Below the pieces are notes generated by a model, which worked only from the letters and a program-made list of their open reading frames with translations, ran no database searches and was not told the origin of the DNA. This document shows, piece by piece, positions 53,736-60,233 of a stretch of 60,233 bases of DNA. Each line of letters opens with the position of its first letter. Within the stretch, counting starts at the first letter, position 1. The stretch spans positions 1 to 60,233 of the forward strand of contig JAADHV010000031.1 of NCBI GenBank assembly GCA_013151635.1. Direction: 5' to 3'. Both the position numbers and the translations under genes were made by a program. Origin of the DNA: Deltaproteobacteria bacterium (lineage in GTDB: Bacteria > Desulfobacterota > Desulfobacteria > Desulfobacterales > Desulfobacteraceae).

Positions 53736-53983
53736 TAAACCAATTAATATTTAATATTTTAGACGAACAGGCATAATTTTTAGACTTTTTAACATTGATC
53801 ATTTAATTATTAGTTATATTTTATATAAAAATTTATTTTTAATCCTGTCAAGGCAATTAACACAAATTGTGCCTGCCTTCAGGGAAACTTAATTCATTAA
53901 AAGGAGATATACCATGGAAAGTTCGGTTTTGCATCCGGTGCTACTGGAAACATTGGTGTTGAAAAAACAAAAAGGAGAATCAA
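53736..53983. other. AraC/nitroreductase intergenic region with broken-gene relic
   Basis: Within this 248-base gap AAGGAG (53901-53906) is placed 7 bases before an ATG at 53914. The ATG frame gives only a 27-residue peptide overlapping the nitroreductase start. In another frame the same bases read ASGATGNIGVEKT, which resembles the nucleotide-binding loop at the start of NmrA/SDR-type proteins. This looks like the start of a lost gene that has been frameshifted and deleted. Confidence 0.35.
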
Positions 53984-54808
53984 ATGAGCCTATTTAAAGT
54001 GGAAGCAGAAAAATGCAACAGGGATGGCATATGTGCTGCGGAATGCCCGTTTAAAATAATAGAGTTAAAGGACAAGGATTCCCTGCCGGTACCGGTTGAA
54101 GGGGCTGAATCAATCTGCATAAACTGCGGACACTGCGTCGCAGTCTGTCCTGCAGGGGCTCTCACGCACGCGAAAATCAGTCCTGAAGATTGTACGCCCA
54201 TGAATCCGGAATGGAAATTCAGCCCGGAACAGACCGAGCATTTCCTTCGCCAGCGCAGGTCCCAGAGAACATACAAAAACAAAAAAGTTGTCCGGGAAAC
54301 CTTGACGAGACTGATCAAAATGGCCAGCTACGCCCCGTCAGGCCACAACAGGCAGCCTGTAAGCTGGCGTATTATATATGAAAAAAACGAGATGGAAAGT
54401 TTCACCAACCATGTTGCCGACTGGATGCGTTTCATGATAAAGGAGCAGCCGGACTTTGCCCGGAGCATGCATATGGACATGGTTGTGGGAGCCTGGGAGG
54501 CCGGGGTTGATGTGATCCTTCGTGATGCTCCCCATCTCATTATTGCCCATGGGCCGAAGGCTGATCCAACGGTCCCCGCGGCTTGCACCATAGCTATGAC
54601 CTACCTTGAACTGGCAGCGCCCTCCCTTGGGCTGGGGGGATGCTGGGCCGGATTTTTCAATGCTGCGGCAATGTTTTGGCCTCCCCTTCAAAAGGCCATG
54701 GATCTGCCTGAAGGCCACGGATGCTTTGGCTCTTTTATGATCGGTGAACCAAAATTCAAATACCGCCTTATGCCGCCGAGAAATGAGCCGGTTATATCCT
54801 GGGCATAA
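53984..54808 (+). CDS. Nitroreductase-family protein with N-terminal 2x[4Fe-4S] ferredoxin domain
   Basis: 274 residues. N-terminal ferredoxin: CNRDGICAAECP and CINCGHCVAVCP, eight cluster cysteines by residue 60. The C-terminal part is an FMN-dependent nitroreductase (about 85-250; RRSQRTYKNK and APSGHNRQPVSW at its start). Such proteins transfer electrons from the clusters to FMN, and then to nitro compounds, flavins or quinones. AAAAGGAG lies just upstream of ATG at 53984. Regulation by the divergent AraC protein is likely. Confidence 0.88.
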   Translation: MSLFKVEAEKCNRDGICAAECPFKIIELKDKDSLPVPVEGAESICINCGHCVAVCPAGALTHAKISPEDCTPMNPEWKFSPEQTEHFLRQRRSQRTYKNKKVVRETLTRLIKMASYAPSGHNRQPVSWRIIYEKNEMESFTNHVADWMRFMIKEQPDFARSMHMDMVVGAWEAGVDVILRDAPHLIIAHGPKADPTVPAACTIAMTYLELAAPSLGLGGCWAGFFNAAAMFWPPLQKAMDLPEGHGCFGSFMIGEPKFKYRLMPPRNEPVISWA

Positions 54809-54995
54809 GGCACCATTGATGATGGATGATGACGTCGTAAAAAGTCCCCACCTACTGGATTACAGACAATCCGGCCCGGGTTCTGTTACTTTTTTTAAAA
54901 AAGCAGCTCCTGGGTCGGATATCTTGGCCCGTGTGCCTGTTTCAGCCACCCATATTCCTATAACAAAAAACTAAAAAGAAGCGTCCTTGTAATCC

Positions 54996-55568
54996 TTACT
55001 TCTCATTGCACCCTATTTCACCATTGTGATTATTATAAATATCACAGCCATTGTTCATCATTTCTTTTAATTTTGCTCTTGCTCTGTGCAAACGAATTTT
55101 TACGGTTTCAATACTTACCCCCAAAACTTCTGCTGTTTCCCTGTTTTTCAAACCTTCATAATCGCATAGCCATATTACAGTTTTATAATTTTCCTTCAAC
55201 CGGTTGATATAACTACGGATGCAATCGTTCATTTCATTATTCACCATTTGTTGTTCAGGGGACTTCTCTTCCTTGCTCATCAACTCAATGTTACTCCATT
55301 CCTGATTTTCCAGTTTGTCCCTAGAAACGGTCTGTTTTTCAATCTTTTGAAAAAATTTGCTTCGTGAACGATCAATCGCAATATTAGTAGCGATTTTATA
55401 TATCCATGTCGAAAGGCTCGAATCTCCTTTAAATTTTCCCAGACCGTTGTTTACTTTAATAAAAACTTCCTGGGTTAAATCTTCTGCCACATCACTGCTG
55501 CCGGTAAGCCTCGTGAGATACCGGGCAATAGCAGGGCTGTATTGGTTATGGATATCTTGAATTTTCAT
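54996..55568 (-). CDS. ECF-type RNA polymerase sigma factor
   Basis: 190 residues. Region 2 (DVAEDLTQEVFIKVNNGLGKF and STWIYKIATNIAIDRSRS, about 26-75) and region 4 (KTVIWLCDYEGLKNRETAEVLGVSIETVKIRLHRARAKLKE, about 130-172) are intact. There is no partner anti-sigma factor in the window. It lies 17 bp downstream of the AhpD-like gene in the same operon, so it may be controlled by, or respond with, that redox protein. Confidence 0.88.
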   Translation of the reverse strand: MKIQDIHNQYSPAIARYLTRLTGSSDVAEDLTQEVFIKVNNGLGKFKGDSSLSTWIYKIATNIAIDRSRSKFFQKIEKQTVSRDKLENQEWSNIELMSKEEKSPEQQMVNNEMNDCIRSYINRLKENYKTVIWLCDYEGLKNRETAEVLGVSIETVKIRLHRARAKLKEMMNNGCDIYNNHNGEIGCNEK

Positions 55569-55585
55569 ATTTCTTTTTTAATAAA

Positions 55586-56086
55586 TCAAACTACTTCAAT
55601 TTCCACATCACAGCAACAACCTTCCAAATTTTCATTTTGTGTTACAGTTCCGAATTTAGCGGCAATTTTATCTGCATGAGAGGCAGCTTTCCTCTTGATA
55701 AGGGATGCTGTATTTAAAATTGATTTAATCTCATCCTCTGTAATATCAATAGTTAAAGCAGCAGAAATATGTTTTTCAAGATTATATGTACAATTTACAG
55801 CAAAACCAGCACCAATTGATACTAATTCTTTAATCCGTGTTGTCTCTTCACAACCGCAGCCACCAATATTCTTTGTTATTCCTAACTGTTTGAGTCCATG
55901 CGCCTCCATTATTTCTTTAGCACTGTTGCAGACACACATTGCATCAGAAATTGCCTGTTTAATCTCTTTGTCAGACGCACCTGCTTCTTCAGCCTTGCTA
56001 ATATGATAGTTGGTACAGGGTTTACACCCGGCTGCCACAGAAACTCCAATATAAACTAATTCTTTTTCTTTTATCGTTAAAACCAT
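55586..56086 (-). CDS. Tandem AhpD/carboxymuconolactone decarboxylase-like protein
   Basis: 166 residues forming two AhpD-like halves. In the first, the redox CxxC is present: AAGCKPCTNYHISKA. In the second, the equivalent is NCTYNLEKH, where the second Cys is Asn. The end (GCCCDVEIEVV) and the linker GGCGCEET add more cysteines. AhpD-like proteins reduce peroxides with thiol disulfide exchange. ATG at 56086. It is upstream of the sigma factor gene. Confidence 0.78.
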   Translation of the reverse strand: MVLTIKEKELVYIGVSVAAGCKPCTNYHISKAEEAGASDKEIKQAISDAMCVCNSAKEIMEAHGLKQLGITKNIGGCGCEETTRIKELVSIGAGFAVNCTYNLEKHISAALTIDITEDEIKSILNTASLIKRKAASHADKIAAKFGTVTQNENLEGCCCDVEIEVV

Positions 56087-56392
56087 AATTTTCTCCTTTT
56101 ATTATTTAGTTAACTTTTAAACATATTGACGAATTTTTTTTAAAAAGGATACACCCCCTTTGAACACTTATTTGGCTAATTTTTCTACACCCGGCCATGC
56201 AACAGCCCGTTCGCTGCGGTCCTGCGGACAGGAGGGGAACTATGTTAGTAATGGTTATGGTCTGTTTTATGCGTTCCCGCCATGATGATGAAGTTTCTAT
56301 TGTCAGATATCAGATTTTCCCCTATAATCAGTCAATTCTTTATTAACACTGATTTTTCATAATTATACGAATGTAATCCTAAAAAATTTATT
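56087..56392. other. Intergenic region without recognised gene
   Basis: 306 bases between divergent genes. They hold one short frame of 34 codons (56242-56346, after AGGAGGGG) that I cannot support as a gene, and a GC-rich patch (56205-56235) with partial symmetry. No RNA gene or clear promoter was recognised. Confidence 0.4.
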
Positions 56393-57670
56393 ATGGCCCT
56401 CGGAAATATCCATAAATTACTTTTCAGAAATCTAGTGATCGGCGGGGTAGTTATTGCAACTCTGGCAGGAGGCTTGGTAACATTCATCGAGCTTAACCGC
56501 ATTGACAAGCATGTTTTAGAAATTTCGCTTATCAAGTCTGAAAAAATCTTAAAGTATTATGAAAAATTTTATATCAACCGAACAGATAAATCTTTGGCAA
56601 TATTGAAGCGGGTTACAAAAAATAATCTTGATCTTAACTCGTTTATTTTTGTAGAATTTCTTGATGATAAAAATGAAAGAGTTGCCCAGGTATCCATAAA
56701 AGAGTTTCATAAAATTAATTCCCAACTCAATTCAAGATTTGGTGGTTTTCAAATGACCGGTGGTTTTGAACATAAAACTATTTATTTTAACAACCAGGTG
56801 TTCATAAAAGTCATGTTGCCGATTTTCAGCAAAAGCACAGGAAAAAACCTCGGGCATTTTCAGGGCATATACCATCTGTCAGAGGATAAACTGAATAAAA
56901 TAAAAGATCAAAGTTACTATTCGATATTGCTGACCATTATTGCAGTCTTGTTCACTACAATTCTTATATATCCGATTATTTTCGCACTGCATAAAAAACT
57001 CATATCACGATCCTTTGAACTTTTAAGGTCAAATACAAACATACTTAAATCTTTTGGAAGTGCTATTGCAGAGCGGGACAGTGATACTAATCTACACAAT
57101 TACCGTGTCACGATTTATTCTGTAAAACTTGCTGAAAAGATAGGCCTGGGCAAACCACAGATCATGGCTTTGATTAAGGGTGCTTTCCTTCATGATGTCG
57201 GAAAAATAGGTATCAGTGATACCATCCTCCTCAAGCCGGGCAAGCTCACGGACAAGGAATTTGAAACAATGAAACAGCATGTTGCTATTGGGGCAAAAAT
57301 CATAAAATATAATGATTGGCTGAAAGATGCAGTTGATGTCATCCAATATCATCATGAGAAGTTTGACGGCAGCGGATATTTATCAGGACTTAAAGATAAA
57401 GATATTCCGGTAAATGCAAAAATATTTGCAATATCTGATGTTTTTGATGCCTTAACTTCCAAGCGCCCATATAAAAAACCCTTTTCCATTGAAAAATCCA
57501 TGCAAATCATGAAAGAAGACTCTGGAAAACATTTTGAGCCTGAATTTTTAAAAACTTTTGAGCAAATCGCGGGAGAACTTTATACGCAAATAGGCGATTT
57601 TGAAGATGAAGAACGGCTGGACAGCTATTTGGACTTAATTGCAGGCAAATATTTTACAATACGTATTTAA
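56393..57670 (+). CDS. HD-GYP domain protein with periplasmic sensor
   Basis: 425 residues. Membrane helices at about 10-30 and 180-200 enclose a periplasmic sensor region; a HAMP-like or coiled linker leads to an HD-GYP domain (about 225-400). Metal motif: FLHDVGKIGI (HD), then KQHVAIGAKII and YHHEKFDGSGYL. The last should be HHE..DG.GYP, but the proline is leucine here. HD-GYP proteins hydrolyse c-di-GMP; variants of GYP may bind instead. ATG at 56393 has no clear ribosome binding site, so a different start is possible. Confidence 0.8.
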   Translation: MALGNIHKLLFRNLVIGGVVIATLAGGLVTFIELNRIDKHVLEISLIKSEKILKYYEKFYINRTDKSLAILKRVTKNNLDLNSFIFVEFLDDKNERVAQVSIKEFHKINSQLNSRFGGFQMTGGFEHKTIYFNNQVFIKVMLPIFSKSTGKNLGHFQGIYHLSEDKLNKIKDQSYYSILLTIIAVLFTTILIYPIIFALHKKLISRSFELLRSNTNILKSFGSAIAERDSDTNLHNYRVTIYSVKLAEKIGLGKPQIMALIKGAFLHDVGKIGISDTILLKPGKLTDKEFETMKQHVAIGAKIIKYNDWLKDAVDVIQYHHEKFDGSGYLSGLKDKDIPVNAKIFAISDVFDALTSKRPYKKPFSIEKSMQIMKEDSGKHFEPEFLKTFEQIAGELYTQIGDFEDEERLDSYLDLIAGKYFTIRI

Positions 57671-57806
57671 TTCCCAGAACAGTAAAAACAGATTTGTCCA
57701 CCTTGTCATAAAAGAGAATAAAATCTATCCACTATCCAGAGACTGTAAAATTTCCTTGACTTGATGAAGGCTATATGATCTACCTTGGTATCAAAGGGAG
57801 AAACCG

Positions 57807-57884
57807 ATGAATTTTTGCTTAACAGACAGGCTTTATTTTTATTTTGAATATTATTATAACATTAGCCTGCCTGTTTTGCGCTGA
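57807..57884 (+). CDS. Phe/Tyr-rich leader peptide of the DAHP synthase attenuator
   Basis: A 25-codon frame with GGGAG 7 bases upstream of ATG at 57807. It encodes MNFCLTDRLYFYFEYYYNIS then LPVLR. Eight of 25 residues are Phe or Tyr (3 Phe, 5 Tyr), seven of them within residues 10-17. This is a classic leader peptide for attenuation by Phe/Tyr-charged tRNA levels. Stop TGA at 57882-57884 is placed just before the terminator stem. Confidence 0.75.
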   Translation: MNFCLTDRLYFYFEYYYNISLPVLR

Positions 57885-57898
57885 CGTTTATTTTTAAC

Positions 57899-57940
57899 AA
57901 AAAAGCCGCAGGCAGCAAAAGCCTGCGGCTTTTTTGTTTT
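57899..57940 (+). terminator. Rho-independent attenuator terminator before DAHP synthase
   Basis: GCCGCAGGC (57905-57913), loop AGCAAAA, GCCTGCGGC (57921-57929), flanked by A6 and followed by TTTTTTGTTTT. Upstream, ACAGGCT and AGCCTG (in the leader) can form an alternative stem, and CTGCCTG (in the leader) can pair with CAGGCAG of the terminator arm, as an antiterminator would need. Confidence 0.8.
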
Positions 57941-57981
57941 ATGCCACAGGCTTTGAGATAAGACCTGCAAAGGAAAAAGCC

Positions 57982-59019
57982 ATGAACCAGACCTATGATG
58001 TAAATGTAGAAACATTCAAACCCCTTATTTCCCCTGCAACCATTAAAAAAGAGCTTCCGCTTACAGATAATGTTGCAAAAACCGTGATTAAGGGACGCAG
58101 CGACGTTGAAAACATCTTACACAAAAAAGATGACCGGCTTCTTGTGATTGCAGGACCATGTTCAATCCATGACATAGATGCAGCCCTTGAATATGCTCAT
58201 AAGATGAAACAATTAAGGCAAGAGGTAAAAGAAAAAATAAATCTGATCATGAGGGTATATTTTGAAAAGCCCAGGACGACTGTTGGATGGAAAGGCTTGA
58301 TCAACGATCCTTTTCTTGATGCGTCCTATGATATTGATGAAGGGTTGAGGAAAGCAAGATCCCTGTTGATTGAAATCAACCGGATGGGACTTCCTACTAC
58401 AACGGAAATTCTTGATCCCATCACACCCCAGTATATTGCAGGACTTTTAACCTGGGTGGCCGTTGGCGCAAGGACAACAGAGTCCCAGACTCATCGTGAA
58501 ATGGCAAGCGGCCTTTCCATGCCGGTAGGATTTAAGAACAGCACGGATGGAAGTCTTGCAGCCGCTATCAATGCCATGATGGCGGCAGGCGCACCCCAGC
58601 ATTTTCTGGGAATTGATCCCAATGGATACTCCTGTGTCGTATGTACAAAAGGAAACCCCTTCGGACATATTGTCCTTCGCGGCGGTCCCCATCCCAATTA
58701 TGATCCGATTTCAGTGGAAAAAGCCCGGGACAGCCTTAAGCAAAAAAACCTTCTGGATGCTGTGATGATAGACTGTTCACATGATAATTCAGGACAAAAA
58801 CACAAAGGGCAGTCTTTTGTATTTAAAAGCGTGCTTGACCAGAGGATTGAAGGTAATACCGGTATTATAGGGCTCATGCTTGAGAGCAACCTGTTCGAAG
58901 GCAGCCAGAAATGCAATGGGGACAGCAAAAAGCTTAAATACGGAGTTTCCATAACAGATGAATGCATATCCTGGGAAACCACCAAAAAACTGGTTCGCTG
59001 CGCCAATGAAAGATTATAG
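57982..59019 (+). CDS. aroF: 3-deoxy-7-phosphoheptulonate synthase (DAHP synthase, class I)
   Basis: 345 residues. First step of aromatic amino acid synthesis, joining phosphoenolpyruvate and erythrose 4-phosphate. The AroFGH pattern is clear: VIAGPCSIHD (metal Cys), MRVYFEKPRTTVGWKGLINDP, GARTTESQTHREMASGL, and C-terminal GLMLESNLFEGSQ. ATG at 57982 has AAGGA just upstream; the longer frame from 57934 lies in the terminator. It sits behind a Phe/Tyr leader, so Phe/Tyr supply probably represses it. The exact paralogue (AroF, G or H) is not resolved. Confidence 0.9.
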   Translation: MNQTYDVNVETFKPLISPATIKKELPLTDNVAKTVIKGRSDVENILHKKDDRLLVIAGPCSIHDIDAALEYAHKMKQLRQEVKEKINLIMRVYFEKPRTTVGWKGLINDPFLDASYDIDEGLRKARSLLIEINRMGLPTTTEILDPITPQYIAGLLTWVAVGARTTESQTHREMASGLSMPVGFKNSTDGSLAAAINAMMAAGAPQHFLGIDPNGYSCVVCTKGNPFGHIVLRGGPHPNYDPISVEKARDSLKQKNLLDAVMIDCSHDNSGQKHKGQSFVFKSVLDQRIEGNTGIIGLMLESNLFEGSQKCNGDSKKLKYGVSITDECISWETTKKLVRCANERL

Positions 59020-59021
59020 CA

Positions 59022-60203
59022 ATGAAAACAAGTCCGTATGAAAAGAGAGTAAAAAGAAGGATTACCGGCAGAGAGCATCTTTTTTTTATTATCTGTTCAC
59101 CAGGATTAAAAAACTTATGTCAAAATGAGATGCTCCGGCTTGGATTTCCCGGAGACAAACTCAGGGTAACCTCTGGGGGCATTGAGTTTAAAAGCAGACT
59201 TAATACATGCATGGCTTTAAACCTTAGTTTAAGAAGCCCTTTAAAAATATTGATGAGGATTACCCGGTTTAAGGCCGAATCTTTTAGAAAACTTGAAAAA
59301 AAAATTAACGCCGTGGACTGGATACTCTATCTGCCGCAGAACTGCTCGCTCAAGTTCAGTGTCACAACCAGGAAATCAAGATTATACCATTCTGATGCCA
59401 TTGCCAGGCGTTGTGAGAAAATCATTCTAAATCAATTAAGTTCAGGTGGTGCATTTGTTTCACCTGCAAAAAAAAAAATAAACCAGACAATTTATATCAG
59501 GGCTGAGAATAATGATTTTACGGTCTCCCTTGACAGTACAGGAGAACTTTTATTTAAAAGAGGCATCAAACAAAAGGTAAATAAAGCTCCTGTAAGAGAG
59601 AATATTGCCTTTGCCATGCTTTTCTGGGCCGGATTTTTAAAAGATGATATATTGATTGATCCCATGTGCGGTTCCGGTACGTTCTCCCTTGAGGCTGCCA
59701 TGATGAAGGCCTGTCTTTTGCCGGGGTCTTTCAGATCCTTTGCATTTGAAAACTGGCCTGGATTCAGCCTGAAAACCTATAATTATCTTAAGATCCCGGC
59801 AAAAAAAATCTTTGCCGGGATCTTAAAAAAAGAAATCTTTGCATCAGATATCGATGATATGGCATTAGCTGCCATGGGACAAAATATTTTAAATCATGGC
59901 ATTGACCGCATCATTGATGTCTCAAAAAAAGACTTTTTTTCCATAAACCCCTCCATAATATCCCCTTATAAAAAGGGAGTGGTAATGTTAAATCCGCCGT
60001 ATGGAAAAAGACTTGGAGAAAAAACCAATACCCGGTCCTTTTACAAAGAGATAGGAAAAAAGCTGGCTTCCGATTTTAAAGGGTGGCGGGGGGGGATTAT
60101 ACTTCCGTCAAGAAAATTAAAACTGTATTCCGGACTGAACCTTGAGCTGAAACCGGTTTATCACGGAGGGCTTGATGTTTTTGCCGGGATAGGCATGATA
60201 TGA
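59022..60203 (+). CDS. THUMP-domain 23S rRNA guanine-N2 methyltransferase (RlmL N-half type)
   Basis: 393 residues. A THUMP RNA-binding region (about 60-170; ARRCEKIIL, IYIRAENNDFTVSLDSTGELLFKRGI) precedes a Rossmann methyltransferase domain: APVRENIAFAMLFWAG, SAM loop DPMCGSGTFSLEAAMM, and the catalytic NPPYGKRLGE. This is the half of E. coli RlmKL that makes m2G2445, present alone here. It begins 2 bases after the DAHP synthase stop, so it may be co-transcribed. Confidence 0.85.
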   Translation: MKTSPYEKRVKRRITGREHLFFIICSPGLKNLCQNEMLRLGFPGDKLRVTSGGIEFKSRLNTCMALNLSLRSPLKILMRITRFKAESFRKLEKKINAVDWILYLPQNCSLKFSVTTRKSRLYHSDAIARRCEKIILNQLSSGGAFVSPAKKKINQTIYIRAENNDFTVSLDSTGELLFKRGIKQKVNKAPVRENIAFAMLFWAGFLKDDILIDPMCGSGTFSLEAAMMKACLLPGSFRSFAFENWPGFSLKTYNYLKIPAKKIFAGILKKEIFASDIDDMALAAMGQNILNHGIDRIIDVSKKDFFSINPSIISPYKKGVVMLNPPYGKRLGEKTNTRSFYKEIGKKLASDFKGWRGGIILPSRKLKLYSGLNLELKPVYHGGLDVFAGIGMI

Positions 60204-60233
60204 TGATGCATAGTGTTTCAAAGACAAAATATA

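Noticed and set aside
54744-54974. 76-codon frame overlapping the end of the nitroreductase gene
   Set aside because: It is in a different frame of the nitroreductase for much of its length, has no ribosome binding site and no protein-like pattern.
56242-56346. Short frame of 34 codons with a strong AGGAGGGG ribosome binding site
   Set aside because: No homology or composition signal; the sequence is repetitive in Met and Val at the start and lies just before another gene. A chance match is as likely.

Overview
The window looks like chromosome of an anaerobic, mesophilic Desulfobacterota species, most like the Desulfobacter/Desulfobacula group. This rests on moderate-to-low GC, two tungsten-type aldehyde:ferredoxin oxidoreductases, a sulfoacetaldehyde acetyltransferase, a mercury-methylation type hgcAB pair, a thiocarboxylate-type homocysteine pathway, System II cytochrome c maturation and a TRAP transporter. 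The species assignment is inference; no rRNA is present. No CRISPR array, prophage or complete insertion sequence was seen.

Layout. 1-4.1 kb: end of a SurA-like gene, a HAD-type protein, a TPR-SPOR protein, a divergent YchF-like GTPase and a YheT-type hydrolase. 4.1-10.9 kb: a minus-strand operon of TetR regulator, SDR, ThDP enzyme, BASS transporter, SDR and Xsc. 11-12.3 kb: an MBL hydrolase and YhbY. 12.4-14.15 kb: an HMA metal-binding protein, HgcA and HgcB. 14.2-16.5 kb: a diadenylate cyclase fused to a YbbR-like domain, and phosphofructokinase. 16.8-19.8 kb: AOR plus a class II aldolase-like protein. 19.8-24 kb: a hybrid histidine kinase and a CoA-transferase/GNAT fusion. 24-29.7 kb: six minus-strand genes for protein-thiocarboxylate homocysteine synthesis (Rrf2 regulator, HcyS, MetY, HcyF, HcyD, sulfite reductase-TusA). 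29.8-41 kb: an AOR/aminotransferase/MoaD/TRAP/aminotransferase/cupin operon behind a sigma-54 type promoter, with two candidate enhancer sites and an enhancer-binding regulator just upstream. 41-45 kb: gene remnants, a penicillin-acylase family protein and a beta-propeller. 45.1 kb: tRNA-Thr(CGT). 45.3-50.7 kb: two small secreted proteins sharing an unusual C-terminus, a TPR protein, ResB, CcsA and an L,D-transpeptidase. 50.7-57.7 kb: a Zn/Cd-type P-ATPase, AraC regulator, ferredoxin-nitroreductase, ECF sigma factor with an AhpD-like protein, and an HD-GYP protein. 57.8-60.2 kb: a Phe/Tyr-rich leader peptide with attenuator, DAHP synthase and an RlmL-type methyltransferase.

The most striking observation is in hgcB (13855-14145). 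The apparent stop at codon 73 is a TGA at the place where HgcB proteins carry a conserved cysteine. The frame stays open for 23 more codons and ends in the cysteine-rich tail expected of HgcB. Directly after the TGA lies a perfect 7-bp hairpin with a GGTC loop at the spacing of a bacterial SECIS element; its apex matches that of E. coli fdhF. I read this as a selenocysteine-containing HgcB. Its HgcA partner also has an altered cap-helix motif (NVWCAASE instead of NVWCA[A/G]GK).

Metabolic themes. Sulfoacetaldehyde cleavage (Xsc) would release sulfite. The TRAP/aminotransferase/AOR operon fits uptake of an amine or omega-amino acid, transamination to an aldehyde and ferredoxin-linked oxidation. 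The hcy operon would move reduced sulfur onto a carrier protein and then into homocysteine. Substrates of the two catabolic operons cannot be fixed from sequence alone.
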